DNA of 51,592 nt from an uncultured Rhizobium sp. (GTDB lineage Bacteria; Pseudomonadota; Alphaproteobacteria; Rhizobiales; Rhizobiaceae), in assembly GCA_945952045.1 (NCBI GenBank), contig CAMFHE010000035.1, positions 1 to 51,592 on the forward strand, read 5' to 3'. The notes under the pieces are model-generated. The model had not been told where the DNA came from. It did no database searches and saw nothing but the letters and a program-made list of their open reading frames with translations. The position numbers were made by a program, and so were the translations under genes. Of the stretch, positions 25,460-35,053 are shown one piece after another (the stretch's first letter is position 1; each line of letters starts with the position of its first letter).

Positions 25460-26499
25460 GCTTCGCGGAAAAGCTTCCACTTCGTGGGGCGGAAGGCGAG
25501 GCGGCTGCGATCGACGGCAGCGGCCCGTTCTGGCGGCAGCTCGATTTCCATCAACGCATGGCCGTTGCCAATATCCAGCTCCAGATGCCGTGTGCCGGCC
25601 ACGCGTCGCGAGGCGGCGACGACGCCGGCGATGCAGCCGCCGCAACCATCGCGAATCTCAATATCGTGCGGGCGGAAATAGAGCAGCGCCTCGCCCTCGG
25701 CTTCGTCCTTGGCCGGCAGGCCGATCGGCCGGTCGTCCAGCCAGATCTCGCCATTGGCGACCCGCACCTTCAGACAGTTGGACTGGCCGATGAAACGGAA
25801 AACGAAGGGCGAAACCGGCGCATCGTAGATTTCGTCCGGCGTGCCGACCTGTTCGATGCGGCCCTGGCTCATCACGACGATGCGGCCGGCCAGTTCCAGC
25901 GCTTCTTCCTGATCGCGGGTAACGAAGACGGTGGTGTGGCCGGTCTGGTCGTGGATCTCGCGCAGCCATTTGCGCAGATCCTTGCGCACCTGTGCATCCA
26001 GCGCGCCGAAGGGCTCGTCGAGCAGCAGCACGTTCGGCTCCACCGCCATGGCGCGCGCCAGCGCCACGCGCTGCCGCTGTCCGCCGGACAATTGCGTCGG
26101 ATAGCGTTTTTCCAGACCGGAAAGCTGCACGAGATCGAGCAGTTTCGAGGCGCGCTCGCGGATTTCAGCCTTGGCCGGACGGCGGCTGGAGGGGCGGACC
26201 TTGAGGCCGAAGGCAACGTTATCCAGCACCGTCATATGCCGGAACAAGGCATAGTGCTGGAAGACGAAACCGATATTGCGCTCCTGCACCGATTTGTAGG
26301 AGGCATCGTCGTCACCGAAGAAGATTTTCCCCTGCGTCGGCGCTTCCAGACCGGCGATGAGCCGCAGCAGCGTCGTTTTGCCGGAGCCGGACGGCCCAAG
26401 CAGCGCGATCAGCTCGCCAGAGCGGATCGAGAGCGAAACGTCGTGCAAAGCCGGAAACCGCTCGAACTCCTTGCGTATGTTTTCTACGCGAACTTCCAT
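25456..26499 (-). CDS. cysA: Sulfate/thiosulfate ABC transporter ATP-binding protein CysA
   Basis: A 347-residue ATPase of the sulfate importer with a C-terminal TOBE-like regulatory part. Walker A is GPSGSGKT (35-42), the signature LSGGQ (137-141), Walker B VLLLDEP (157-163). The switch region reads [10 protein letters not shown], so residue 195 is Arg (codon CGC) where the conserved H-loop His (CAC) is expected; one base at 25916 makes the difference. Either the transporter is altered or this is a mutation or base error. It is the last gene of sbp-cysT-cysW-cysA. Confidence 0.95.
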   Translation of the reverse strand: MEVRVENIRKEFERFPALHDVSLSIRSGELIALLGPSGSGKTTLLRLIAGLEAPTQGKIFFGDDDASYKSVQERNIGFVFQHYALFRHMTVLDNVAFGLKVRPSSRRPAKAEIRERASKLLDLVQLSGLEKRYPTQLSGGQRQRVALARAMAVEPNVLLLDEPFGALDAQVRKDLRKWLREIHDQTGHTTVFVTRDQEEALELAGRIVVMSQGRIEQVGTPDEIYDAPVSPFVFRFIGQSNCLKVRVANGEIWLDDRPIGLPAKDEAEGEALLYFRPHDIEIRDGCGGCIAGVVAASRRVAGTRHLELDIGNGHALMEIELPPERAAAVDRSRLAFRPTKWKLFREA

Positions 26500-26510
26500 T
26501 CATGAACCTT

Positions 26511-27395
26511 TCAGTGGCGCCGGCTGGCGGAAATTTCGGCGCTGTAACGCAATTCGAGCAGCGTCTTCAGAACCAGTGTGACAAGAGCCAGCAGCGCCAG
26601 CAAGGTCGCCACGGCGAAGGCCGCAACGAAGTTATACTCATTGTAAAGGATTTCGACCTGCAGCGGCATCGTGTTGGTCACGCCGCGAATATGGCCGGAG
26701 ACCACCGAGACGGCCCCGAACTCGCCCATTGCGCGGGCATTGCAAAGCAGCACGCCGTAGAGCAGGCCCCATTTGATGTTCGGCAGCGTCACATACCAGA
26801 ACGTCTGCCAGCCGCTGGCGCCGAGCGACAGAGCCGCCTCTTCATCCGAGGTTCCCTGCTCCTGCATCAGCGGGATCAGTTCGCGAGCGACGAAGGGGAA
26901 GGTGATGAAGACGGTCGCCAGCACAAGCGCCGGCACGGCAAACAGGATCTTAATGCCGTAGCTTTGCAGATACGGACCCAAAAAGCTGTGCGAACCGAAA
27001 AGCAGGACGAAGACCAGGCCCGAAATAACCGGGGAAACCGAAAATGGCAGGTCGATCAGCGTCGTCAGGAAGGCCTTGCCCTTGAACTCGAACTTGGCGA
27101 TCGCCCAGGCGGCCGCGATGCCGAAGACGAGGTTGAGCGGGACCGAGATGCCGGCGACGATCAGCGTCAGGCGGATCGCCGAGAAGGTTTCCGGATCGGC
27201 CAGCGCTTCCACGAATGCTTCCGGCCCCTTGCGCATCGCCTCGAAGAAGACTGCGGCCAGCGGCAGCAGCAGGGTCAGGAGCAGAAAGACAAGGGAAATG
27301 CCGATCAGCGTCCAGCGGGCCAGAGGCCGTTCGGTCGTGGCCTTGCCGACACGGGCGTAATTGCCGGGCGCAAGCGCCTGGGTGTTATGCGCCAT
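26511..27395 (-). CDS. cysW: Sulfate ABC transporter permease CysW
   Basis: A 294-residue inner-membrane permease with about six TM segments. Family segments are FEFKGKAFLTTLIDLPFSVSP and an EAA loop (EEAALSLGASGWQTFWYVTLP), followed by RAMGEFGAVSVVSGHIRG. AGGAGG is 7 bases before the ATG at 27395; an ATG two codons earlier is less well placed. The start lies within the last bases of cysT, so translation is likely coupled. It forms the pore with CysT. Confidence 0.95.
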   Translation of the reverse strand: MAHNTQALAPGNYARVGKATTERPLARWTLIGISLVFLLLTLLLPLAAVFFEAMRKGPEAFVEALADPETFSAIRLTLIVAGISVPLNLVFGIAAAWAIAKFEFKGKAFLTTLIDLPFSVSPVISGLVFVLLFGSHSFLGPYLQSYGIKILFAVPALVLATVFITFPFVARELIPLMQEQGTSDEEAALSLGASGWQTFWYVTLPNIKWGLLYGVLLCNARAMGEFGAVSVVSGHIRGVTNTMPLQVEILYNEYNFVAAFAVATLLALLALVTLVLKTLLELRYSAEISASRRH

Positions 27396-28242
27396 ATCCA
27401 TACCTCCTGCGGCTCCAGCTCTGGATGAGATTGATCACGAACAACAGGCTGAAGGAGAGGATCAGCATGACGGCGGCAATGGCTGTCGCAGCCGGATAGT
27501 TGAATTCTTCGAGGCGGATGACGATCAAAAGCGGCGCGATTTCCGACACATAGGGGATATTGCCGGCGATGAAGATGACCGATCCGTATTCACCCACGCC
27601 GCGGGCGAAGGCGAGCGCGAAACCGGTGAGCACGGCCGGTGCGAGGCCCGGCAACAACACGCGCGAAATCGTCTGGAAACGGGTGGCGCCGAGGGTGGCG
27701 GCTGCTTCCTCGACCTCACGGTCGATTTCTTCCATGACCGGCTGCACGGTGCGCACGACGAATGGCAGGCCAACGAAGACGAGCGCAATGACGATGCCGA
27801 ACGGCGTGAACGCCACCTTTATGCCAAGCGGCGTCAGGAATTGCCCGACCCAGCCGTTCGGCGCATACAGCGTCGTCAGCGCGATGCCGGCGACGGCTGT
27901 CGGCAGCGCGAAAGGCAGATCGACCATGGCGTCGATGATGCGTTTGCCGGGAAAGCGATAACGCACCAGCACCCAGGCAAGCACAATACCGAAGACGACA
28001 TTGACGATGGCCGCCAGGAATGCCGTGCCGAAGCTGATGCGCAGCGCATTCAGCGTGCGTGGATCGGCTGCGAGCGCCCAGAATTTGGCGGCGCCGAGCC
28101 CGCTTGAACGAATGGCGAGCCCGGCGAGGGGGATGAGAACGATGAGGGTGAGCCAGAACAGCGTAACGCCGAGCGCCAACCCGAAACCGGGAAGAACGCT
28201 CGGCCGTCTGAACTGCCAGCTCTTGCGAGTCTGTGCAGTCAT
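27385..28242 (-). CDS. cysT: Sulfate ABC transporter permease CysT (CysU)
   Basis: A 285-residue permease with six hydrophobic spans. The family segments are RYRFPGKRIIDAMVDLPFALP, EEAAATLGATRFQTISRVLLP and ARGVGEYGSVIFIAGN. It starts 6 bases after the sbp stop and overlaps cysW. It works with CysW, CysA and the periplasmic Sbp to import sulfate. Confidence 0.95.
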   Translation of the reverse strand: MTAQTRKSWQFRRPSVLPGFGLALGVTLFWLTLIVLIPLAGLAIRSSGLGAAKFWALAADPRTLNALRISFGTAFLAAIVNVVFGIVLAWVLVRYRFPGKRIIDAMVDLPFALPTAVAGIALTTLYAPNGWVGQFLTPLGIKVAFTPFGIVIALVFVGLPFVVRTVQPVMEEIDREVEEAAATLGATRFQTISRVLLPGLAPAVLTGFALAFARGVGEYGSVIFIAGNIPYVSEIAPLLIVIRLEEFNYPAATAIAAVMLILSFSLLFVINLIQSWSRRRYGYGA

Positions 28243-28248
28243 ATAATC

Positions 28249-29274
28249 TTATTGCCCGGGCTGATAAATCTTGTCGAAGACGCCGCCATCGCCGAAATAT
28301 TTCGGCTGTGCTTCAGCCCAGCCACCGAAATCCTCGATGGTCGACAGCTTTACCTCGCCGAAGCGGGCAACATCCTCCTTGTTGGCCAATTCCGGCTTGT
28401 AGGGGCGGTAGTAATGCTTTGCAGCAATCTTCTGCCCGACATCGGAATAGAGATATTGAAGATAGGCTTCCGCCACCTTGCGGGTGCCCTTGGCATCAAC
28501 GTTGCCGTCAACGAGCGCGACAGGCGGCTCGGCCTTGATGGAGACGGACGGCGTCACGATCTCGAACTGGTCGGGACCGAGTTCGGCGAGCGAAAGATAG
28601 GCCTCGTTTTCCCAGGCGATCAGCACGTCGCCAAGGCCACGTTGCACAAAGGTGGTCGTCGAGCCGCGCGCGCCTGTGTCGAGCACCGGAACATGCTTGA
28701 AGAGCTGGGCGACATAATCCTGAGCCTTGGCGTCATCGCCGCCATTGGCCTGACGCGCCCATGCCCAGGCAGCCAGGAAGTTCCAGCGTGCGCCACCCGA
28801 GGTTTTCGGGTTCGGCGTGATTACCTGGATGCCTTCCTTGACGAGATCGCCCCAGTCCTTGATACCCTTGGGGTTGCCCTTGCGGACCAGGAAGACGATG
28901 GTCGAGGTGTAGGGTGCGCTATTGTTCTCGAGCTTCTTCTTCCAATCGGCCGGAATCTTGCCCGTTTCCTTGGCGATTGCGTCGATATCGGCTTCGAGAG
29001 CCAACGTCACGACGTCGGCTTCGAGGCCGTCGATGACCGAGCGGGCCTGCTTGCCGGAGCCGCCGTGGGAGGTCTGGATAGTGACCGTTTCGCCGGTGTC
29101 CGCCTTCCACTTTTCGGCGAATGCCGCGTTAAAATCCTTGTAGAGCTCACGGGTGGGGTCGTAGGACACATTCAGGAGCGTTTGATCCGCAAAGGACGGA
29201 CCGATCGAGCTTGCCTGCATGATGCCCGCGACGAATGCGGCTGTCAGAAACCGCGTAACCGTTGATCGCTTCAT
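28249..29274 (-). CDS. sbp: Periplasmic sulfate-binding protein
   Basis: A 341-residue exported protein with a Sec signal (cleaved near SFA-DQ, about 30). The mature start LLNVSYDPTRELYKDFN and the QTSHGGSGKQARSVIDG, NSAPYTSTIVFLVRKGNP and NPKTSGGARWNFLAAW segments are the Sbp/CysP pattern, including the Ser and Gly residues that hold sulfate. The ATG at 29274 has GGAGG 5 bases upstream; two earlier ATGs do not. It is the first gene of the sulfate operon, divergent from the Rrf2 regulator. Confidence 0.95.
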   Translation of the reverse strand: MKRSTVTRFLTAAFVAGIMQASSIGPSFADQTLLNVSYDPTRELYKDFNAAFAEKWKADTGETVTIQTSHGGSGKQARSVIDGLEADVVTLALEADIDAIAKETGKIPADWKKKLENNSAPYTSTIVFLVRKGNPKGIKDWGDLVKEGIQVITPNPKTSGGARWNFLAAWAWARQANGGDDAKAQDYVAQLFKHVPVLDTGARGSTTTFVQRGLGDVLIAWENEAYLSLAELGPDQFEIVTPSVSIKAEPPVALVDGNVDAKGTRKVAEAYLQYLYSDVGQKIAAKHYYRPYKPELANKEDVARFGEVKLSTIEDFGGWAEAQPKYFGDGGVFDKIYQPGQ

Positions 29275-29624
29275 CCTTACCTCCATCGTTATTCCCAAAC
29301 TCTATCAAATATATCGAGTTCGGTAACGCAGAACGTTTCGGCTGGGCTGGCGTCTGTAGAATAGGATCCTCTTTATGGCCCGGCCGCGGAATACATTTGT
29401 TCAGGTCGGGCCGACATCCGGATGTCACAAGGGCGGCGGCCGTCATCACAGGATATTTCACAATAACCTTAAAATCGATCACACATGTCAATTATTCCGG
29501 TGTATAGTAAGCGTCACGAGGTATTTCCGCCATAGTCCGGCGGTATTTTCAAAACAGGGCGCGTAGGTTTCGGGCTCGATGCGCAGGCGATGTCGCCTTC
29601 GCCTTTCGAAGAAGCGAATTTGTT
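29275..29624. promoter_or_regulatory. sbp-rrf2 divergent regulatory region
   Basis: These 350 bases hold no gene. On the - strand TTGACA (29491-29486) is a -35 candidate for sbp, with GTTATT or similar about 17 bases on. On the + strand TATAGT at 29503-29508 could be a -10 for the Rrf2 gene. A CCGCC...GGCGG inverted repeat (about 29528-29545) lies between them and the Rrf2 start; it and the ATTATTCCGG stretch are possible regulator sites. No site is certain. Confidence 0.45.
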
Positions 29625-30098
29625 ATGCTGACGAAAAAAGGGAAATATGGACTGAAAGCGCTGGTGGATCTGGCACAGCTCAACCCCGGCGAGACTGCAT
29701 TCATCACGGATATTGCCACGCGCAATAATATTCCGAAGAAATTCCTGGACGCTATTCTTCTTGAACTGCGCAATGCCGGCATGCTTCGATCCAAAAAAGG
29801 ACCGGGCGGCGGCTACTCCTTGGCGCGCCCGGCAAACGATATCCATATCGGCCATGTGATTCGCACGCTCGATGGACCGCTTGCGCCGATTCGCTGCGCC
29901 AGCCGCACTGCCTTCGAGGCCTGCGAAGATTGTGCCGATCCGGAAACCTGCACCGTGCGCCGCTCGATGGCGGATGTTCGCGATGCGATTTCGTCAATCC
30001 TCGACAATATGACGCTCGCGCAATTCGTCGAAAACGAGCAAGGCCGCTCTGTCGTGCCGCCAAGCGTCGTTGCCCGGCAGGCTGCTCATTCCGCCTGA
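29625..30098 (+). CDS. Rrf2 family transcriptional regulator
   Basis: A 157-residue regulator with an N-terminal winged HTH (KGKYGLKALVDLA, NIPKKFLDAILLELRNAG) and the LRSKKGPGGGYSLARP wing. Four cysteines, C91, C100, C103 and C109, lie where Fe-S Rrf2 proteins such as IscR carry three, so cluster or thiol sensing is plausible. It diverges from sbp-cysTWA, which suggests a CymR/CysR-like sulfur regulator. The ribosome site is weak (GAAGAAG). Confidence 0.9.
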   Translation: MLTKKGKYGLKALVDLAQLNPGETAFITDIATRNNIPKKFLDAILLELRNAGMLRSKKGPGGGYSLARPANDIHIGHVIRTLDGPLAPIRCASRTAFEACEDCADPETCTVRRSMADVRDAISSILDNMTLAQFVENEQGRSVVPPSVVARQAAHSA

Positions 30099-30221
30099 TG
30101 TTTTAGCAACGGCCCCGTCGCCGTTGCCGATGCGGGGAACCGCGACGTTCTTCACACGGTTTGTCCTGTATCCGCCCGTCCGCGATCTGCTATAGACGGG
30201 CAAAACAGGGAGCGGTTCGCG

Positions 30222-31727
30222 ATGACGACTGATGTCCGGACGGCGGTCGAAGAGACGCGCCGTATCTTTTCCTTCGACAATTCCTATGCACGGCTGCCGG
30301 CGCCTTTCCAGCTGCCGCAGCGGCCAGCGATGGTTTCGGCGCCAAAACTCATCGCCTTCAACCGTTCGCTGGCGGCTGAACTCGGGCTCGATCTTGAAGG
30401 GGCATCCGAAGAAAGGCTGGCAGCCATTTTTGCAGGCCAGGAATTGGTCGATGGCGCGCAGCCGTTGGCCATGGCCTATGCCGGCCACCAGTTTGGCCAG
30501 TTCGTACCGCAACTTGGCGATGGCCGGGCTATCCTTCTCGGCGAGGTCATCGACCGCAAAGGCCAGCGCCGCGACATCCAGTTGAAGGGCGGCGGCCAGA
30601 CGCCGTTCTCGCGGCGTGGTGACGGTCGGGCAGCGCTTGGCCCGGTGTTGCGCGAATATATCGTCAGCGAAGCAATGGCGGCCTTCGGCATTCCCACGAC
30701 GCGGGCACTCGCGGCCGTGACGACGGGCGATCCGGTCTATCGCGAAACCATGCTGCCTGGCGCTGTCTTCACCCGCGTGGCCTCAAGCCATATCCGCGTC
30801 GGCACCTTCCAGTTCTTTGCGGCGCGCAGCGATCACGAGGGCCTTCGCCGTCTGGCCGATTACGTCATCGCGCGACACTATCCGGGGCTCGAAGCACAGG
30901 AAAAACCTTATCTGGCGCTGCTACGGGCAATCGTCGCGCGCCAGGCAGCGCTGATCGCGCATTGGATGGCCGTCGGCTTCATTCACGGGGTCATGAACAC
31001 AGACAATATGACGGTCTCTGGCGAGACCATCGATTTCGGTCCCTGCGCTTTCATGGATGCCTATGATCCTGCGAAGGTGTTCAGCTCGATCGACCAGAAC
31101 GGCCGCTATGCCTATCGCAACCAGCCGGCCGTCGGGCAATGGAACCTCGCGCGGCTTGCCGAAGCTATGCTGCCGATCCTCGATAGCGATATCGATGCCG
31201 CCGTGGAGATGGCCAATGGCGCGGTGATCGATTTCGCCCATCTCTATCAGACGGCTTGGCTGCAGCGGATGGGTGCGAAGATCGGTTTGTCCAATGCGGA
31301 AGAGGCTGACCGTGCCCTGATCGAGGGCCTGCTGGATGCGATGGCGCAGAGCGGCGCAGATTTCACGCTGACGTTCCGTGCGCTCTGCGATGCTGCTGAA
31401 AGCGAAGATGCTGCTGTGCGGGCCTGCTTTGCCGATCCAGCGGCATTCGATGCCTGGGCGGTGCTCTGGCGGGAGCGGCTGGCGCGCGATGCGCAGATGC
31501 CGGCTGCGCTGGCGGACGCCATGCGCCGCGCCAACCCCTACATCATCCCCCGCAATCATCGCATCGAGCAGGCAATCGTTGCGGCGGTGGCAAATGGCGA
31601 TTTCGCGCCGTTCGAGCGGATGGTCGAGGCGGTAGCTAAACCTTACGAAACGCGCGACAGCTTTTCGGAGTATACGACGCCACCGCTGGCCGATGAGGTG
31701 GTGCTGCGCACCTTCTGCGGCACGTGA
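30222..31727 (+). CDS. selO: Protein adenylyltransferase SelO (YdiU)
   Basis: A 501-residue pseudokinase-fold enzyme that transfers AMP to Ser, Thr or Tyr of proteins and is linked to redox homeostasis. Motifs include the DIQLKGGGQTPFSRRGDGRAALG nucleotide region (118-140), HGVMNTDN with D261 and IDFGPCAF with D271. It ends EVVLRTFCGT, with a Cys in place of the selenocysteine of some homologues. GGGAG precedes the ATG by 9 bases. It stands as a single gene with a strong terminator. Confidence 0.95.
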   Translation: MTTDVRTAVEETRRIFSFDNSYARLPAPFQLPQRPAMVSAPKLIAFNRSLAAELGLDLEGASEERLAAIFAGQELVDGAQPLAMAYAGHQFGQFVPQLGDGRAILLGEVIDRKGQRRDIQLKGGGQTPFSRRGDGRAALGPVLREYIVSEAMAAFGIPTTRALAAVTTGDPVYRETMLPGAVFTRVASSHIRVGTFQFFAARSDHEGLRRLADYVIARHYPGLEAQEKPYLALLRAIVARQAALIAHWMAVGFIHGVMNTDNMTVSGETIDFGPCAFMDAYDPAKVFSSIDQNGRYAYRNQPAVGQWNLARLAEAMLPILDSDIDAAVEMANGAVIDFAHLYQTAWLQRMGAKIGLSNAEEADRALIEGLLDAMAQSGADFTLTFRALCDAAESEDAAVRACFADPAAFDAWAVLWRERLARDAQMPAALADAMRRANPYIIPRNHRIEQAIVAAVANGDFAPFERMVEAVAKPYETRDSFSEYTTPPLADEVVLRTFCGT

Positions 31728-31767
31728 TGTGATCCGTCGGTTAGTCCAACGACGATTGTCTCAAAAC

Positions 31768-31799
31768 AAAAGCGGAGCGAGATCTCTCGCTCCGCTTTT
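31768..31799. terminator. Bidirectional rho-independent terminator
   Basis: A perfect 15-bp inverted repeat (AAAAGCGGAGCGAGA and TCTCGCTCCGCTTTT) with a two-base spacer lies between selO and the convergent HU gene; T and A runs flank it on the two strands. Confidence 0.92.
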
Positions 31800-31829
31800 C
31801 GCGTCCAACACAAAGCTGCGCGGGGCGGC

Positions 31830-32108
31830 TTACTTGTTCAGCGTGTCCTTGACGGCCTTGGCCGGCGTGAAGCTCAGCTTGTTGGCGGCGGCGATCGTCA
31901 CCTTTTCGCCCGTCGACGGGTTGCGGCCTTCGCGCTCGGGCGTTGCCTTGACCTTGAACTTGCCGAAGCCTGCGATGGAGGTCTCTGCGCCAGCGGCAGC
32001 AGCGTCGACGACAGCCTTGAATACGGCTTCGACGATTCCCTTTGCCTGAACCTTGGTCAGACCGTTGTCCGCGGCGATCTTGTCGGCAATTTCGTTCGTG
32101 GTGGTCAT
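31830..32108 (-). CDS. hupB: HU family DNA-binding protein
   Basis: A 92-residue histone-like nucleoid protein. It has the HU fold signature GFGKFKVKATPEREGRNPST, with the DNA-intercalating arm around RNPSTGEKVTI. GAGGAAA lies upstream of the ATG. It binds and bends DNA without strong sequence preference. A GGGCGAAA...TTTCGCCC inverted repeat sits in its upstream region. It is a single gene. Confidence 0.95.
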   Translation of the reverse strand: MTTTNEIADKIAADNGLTKVQAKGIVEAVFKAVVDAAAAGAETSIAGFGKFKVKATPEREGRNPSTGEKVTIAAANKLSFTPAKAVKDTLNK

Positions 32109-32168
32109 ATCAGCGTTTCCTCGTTTGGTTGCTAAGCCCTCTTGCCAGCCGTCTGCGAAAAAGTCATC

Positions 32169-32202
32169 GGGCGAAATTCACCAATTTCATTTATTTTCGC
32201 CC
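32169..32202. repeat. Inverted repeat upstream of the HU gene
   Basis: GGGCGAAA (32169-32176) and TTTCGCCC (32195-32202) are 8-bp arms around an AT-rich 18-base centre, about 60-95 bp before the HU ATG and 90-125 bp before slyX. It could be an operator for either divergent gene; no regulator is suggested. Confidence 0.45.
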
Positions 32203-32292
32203 TATCCACAGCCGAAATCGTTCCGAAAGCCCGGTTGACAGGGGTTTTGCGCCCGGCGAGGGATGAGAAACGACGAATCTGGAGAAACCGCA

Positions 32293-32502
32293 ATGTCGGA
32301 TCACAATGAGCGAATTACCCGCCTGGAAGAGCTTGTGGCGCATCAGGGCCGGGTCATCGAGGAACTGTCTGACCAGCTCGTCAAGCATTGGAAACAGGCC
32401 GAACAAGCTCGCCTCAAGCTGGAGCGGCTGACAGAGCGTTTCCTGGAGCTGGAAGAGCAATCGCAGGGCTCCGTCCCGGTGACGCGCCCGCCGCATTATT
32501 GA
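32293..32502 (+). CDS. slyX: SlyX family protein
   Basis: A 69-residue protein, mostly one coiled coil (RITRLEELVAHQGRVIEELS, then further heptads) ending in the family tail VTRPPHY. GGAG is 8 bases before the ATG at 32293; an ATG ten codons earlier lacks a ribosome site. The function of SlyX is not known. It diverges from HU and converges on hutU. Confidence 0.92.
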   Translation: MSDHNERITRLEELVAHQGRVIEELSDQLVKHWKQAEQARLKLERLTERFLELEEQSQGSVPVTRPPHY

Positions 32503-32513
32503 ACGCCCGGCAT

Positions 32514-32545
32514 AAAAAAACCGCGCCCGTCGGAAACGGGCGCGG
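32514..32545 (-). terminator. Rho-independent terminator of the hutIGU operon
   Basis: Read on the - strand, CCGCGCCCGT pairs with ACGGGCGCGG (10-bp stem, 5-base loop) and is followed by seven T. It lies 21 bases after the hutU stop. Confidence 0.92.
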
Positions 32546-32566
32546 CGATCTTCAACATGGCGGCGT

Positions 32567-34240
32567 TTAGTTGCCGAGAATGCCCGGCAGGCGCAGGCCT
32601 TTTTCCTTGGCGCATTCGACGGCGATGTCGTAGCCGGCATCGGCATGGCGCATGACGCCGGTTGCCGGGTCGTTCCAGAGAACGCGGCCGATGCGGGCGG
32701 CGGCTTCGTCGGAGCCATCGCAGCAGATGACGACGCCCGAATGCTGCGAGAAGCCCATGCCGACCCCGCCGCCGTGATGCAGCGACACCCAGGTGGCGCC
32801 CGAGGCGGTGTTGAGCAGGGCGTTCAGCAACGGCCAGTCGGAGACGGCATCCGAACCATCCTTCATCGCTTCGGTTTCGCGGTTCGGCGAGGCGACCGAG
32901 CCGGAGTCGAGGTGGTCGCGTCCGATGACGACAGGGGCGCTCAGTTCGCCGTTCTTGACCATTTCGTTGAAGGCGAGGCCGAGCCGGTGACGATCGCCGA
33001 GGCCGACCCAGCAAATGCGCGCCGGCAGGCCCTGGAAGGCGATGCGCTCATGCGCCATGTCCAGCCAGTTGTGCAGGTGCTTGTTGTCGGGCAGCAGTTC
33101 CTTGACCTTGGCGTCGGTCTTGCGGATATCTTCCGGATCGCCCGAGAGCGCGGCCCAACGGAACGGACCGATGCCGCGGCAAAACAGCGGACGGATATAG
33201 GCCGGCACGAAACCCGGGAAAGCGAAGGCATTTTCGAGACCTTCGTCCTTTGCGACCTGGCGGATATTGTTGCCGTAGTCGAAGGTCGGAACGCCCATAT
33301 CCTGGAACGCAATCATGGCTTCGACATGCTCGCGCATCGAGGCGCGCGCAGCCTTTTCGACCGCCTTGGGATCGCTGACGCGCTTTTCCTTCCACTCGGC
33401 CATCGTCCAGCCCTTCGGCAGGTAGCCGTTGATCGGGTCATGCGCAGAGGTCTGGTCGGTGACCATATCCGGACGAATGCCGCGGCGAACCATCTCGGGA
33501 AGGATATCGGCGCAATTGCCGAGCAGGCCGACGGACTTGGCTTCACCGGCCTTGGTCCAGCGGTCGATCATTTCCATGGCTTCATCGAGCGTTTCGGCTT
33601 TGGCATCGACATAGCGGGTCCGCAGGCGGAAATCGATGGAGTCCGGGTTGCACTCGACGGCGAGGCAGCAGGCGCCAGCCATGACAGCCGCCAAGGGCTG
33701 GGCGCCGCCCATGCCGCCGAGCCCGCCGGTCAGCACCCACTTGCCCTTTAGGTCGCCATTATAATGCTGGCGGCCGGATTCGACGAAGGTTTCGTAGGTG
33801 CCCTGCACGATGCCCTGCGAACCGATATAGATCCACGAGCCGGCGGTCATCTGGCCATACATGGCGAGACCCTTCTTATCCAGCTCGTTGAAGTGATCCC
33901 AGGTCGCCCAGTGCGGCACGAGGTTGGAGTTGGCGATCAAGACGCGCGGCGCATCCTTGTGGGTGCGAAACACGCCGACCGGCTTGCCCGACTGCACCAT
34001 CAGGGTCTCGTCTTCGTTGAGCGTCTTCAGCGTCTCGACGATCTTGTCGAAGCTCGCCCAATCGCGGGCGGCGCGACCGATGCCGCCGTAAACGACCAGT
34101 TCATGCGGGTTTTCGGCGACGTCGGGGTCGAGATTGTTCATCAGCATGCGCAGCGGCGCTTCTGTCATCCAGCTCTTGGCGTTCAACTGGTTGCCACGCG
34201 GGCTGCGGATTTCGCGAATATTGTGGCGTGGATTGGTCAT
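32567..34240 (-). CDS. hutU: Urocanate hydratase
   Basis: A 557-residue NAD-dependent enzyme that hydrates urocanate to imidazolone propionate, step two of histidine breakdown. Landmarks are the glycine-rich [12 protein letters not shown] (171-182), [20 protein letters not shown] and the C-terminal [26 protein letters not shown] is 7 bases before the ATG. It is the last gene of hutI-hutG-hutU and is followed by a terminator. Confidence 0.97.
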   Translation of the reverse strand: MTNPRHNIREIRSPRGNQLNAKSWMTEAPLRMLMNNLDPDVAENPHELVVYGGIGRAARDWASFDKIVETLKTLNEDETLMVQSGKPVGVFRTHKDAPRVLIANSNLVPHWATWDHFNELDKKGLAMYGQMTAGSWIYIGSQGIVQGTYETFVESGRQHYNGDLKGKWVLTGGLGGMGGAQPLAAVMAGACCLAVECNPDSIDFRLRTRYVDAKAETLDEAMEMIDRWTKAGEAKSVGLLGNCADILPEMVRRGIRPDMVTDQTSAHDPINGYLPKGWTMAEWKEKRVSDPKAVEKAARASMREHVEAMIAFQDMGVPTFDYGNNIRQVAKDEGLENAFAFPGFVPAYIRPLFCRGIGPFRWAALSGDPEDIRKTDAKVKELLPDNKHLHNWLDMAHERIAFQGLPARICWVGLGDRHRLGLAFNEMVKNGELSAPVVIGRDHLDSGSVASPNRETEAMKDGSDAVSDWPLLNALLNTASGATWVSLHHGGGVGMGFSQHSGVVICCDGSDEAAARIGRVLWNDPATGVMRHADAGYDIAVECAKEKGLRLPGILGN

Positions 34241-34251
34241 CAGGCTTCCTC

Positions 34252-35052
34252 CTATCGTGTCAGGTTGCGTGCTGCGGCTTCGATGCGCCGCAGAATGGCT
34301 TGAAGATGCGGGCGCAGCCGCTCGGCCTTGTCCGCGTCATAGGCAAACGGCGGAACCTCGGTCTGCAGATGGGTCGACTGCGCCAGTTCCATCTGGATCG
34401 CATGGACGCCATCGGCGGGCTTTCCGTAATGGCGGGTCGTCCAGCCGCCCTTGAAGCGGCCGTTGAGAATGCTGGTAAAACCGATTGCCGCAGTTGCGAC
34501 CTCGACGGCGGCGGTCTCTATGCCGGCGTCGCAGGTCTTGCCCATATCCGTGCCGATGTTGAAATCCGGCAATTTGCCTTCGAACAGGAAGGGGATGTGC
34601 GAACGGATCGAGTGGCAGTCATAGAGCACGGCAAAACCGTGGATCGCCTTGACGCGCGCGACTTCGGCGGCGAGCGCCGCATGGTAGGGCGCATGAAAAT
34701 CTCTCAGCCTCTCGGCGATATCCGCCTCGGTCGGCTGCTCGCCCTCTTTCCAGATCGGCACACCGTCGAAATCGGTCTCGGGAACGAGGCCCGTCGTGTT
34801 CTGGCCGGGATAGAGGCTGACGCCGGCGGGGTCGCGATTGGCGTCGATGACATAGCGATGGAAGGTGGCGCGCACGGTGGTGACGTCATCCAGCAGCCCG
34901 TCATAGAGATCGTGGATGTGCCAGTCCGTATCGGCGAGGATAAGGCCATTGTCGTTGAGGCGGGCCTTGATCGTCTCCGGCACATCGGTGCCGGTATGCG
35001 GAAAGCCGAGGATGACCGGCGAATTGCCGCGCCGGACGTCGAAAACGCTCAT
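34252..35052 (-). CDS. hutG: N-formylglutamate deformylase
   Basis: A 266-residue zinc-dependent amidohydrolase that releases formate from N-formylglutamate. Motifs are [10 protein letters not shown] (16-25), [11 protein letters not shown] (41-51) and YDCHSIRS. With HutF it completes the two-step deiminase/deformylase ending of the pathway. The ATG at 35052 follows GGGGGAA and lies one base after the hutI stop; the longer upstream frame is within hutI. Confidence 0.93.
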   Translation of the reverse strand: MSVFDVRRGNSPVILGFPHTGTDVPETIKARLNDNGLILADTDWHIHDLYDGLLDDVTTVRATFHRYVIDANRDPAGVSLYPGQNTTGLVPETDFDGVPIWKEGEQPTEADIAERLRDFHAPYHAALAAEVARVKAIHGFAVLYDCHSIRSHIPFLFEGKLPDFNIGTDMGKTCDAGIETAAVEVATAAIGFTSILNGRFKGGWTTRHYGKPADGVHAIQMELAQSTHLQTEVPPFAYDADKAERLRPHLQAILRRIEAAARNLTR

Positions 35053-35053
35053 C

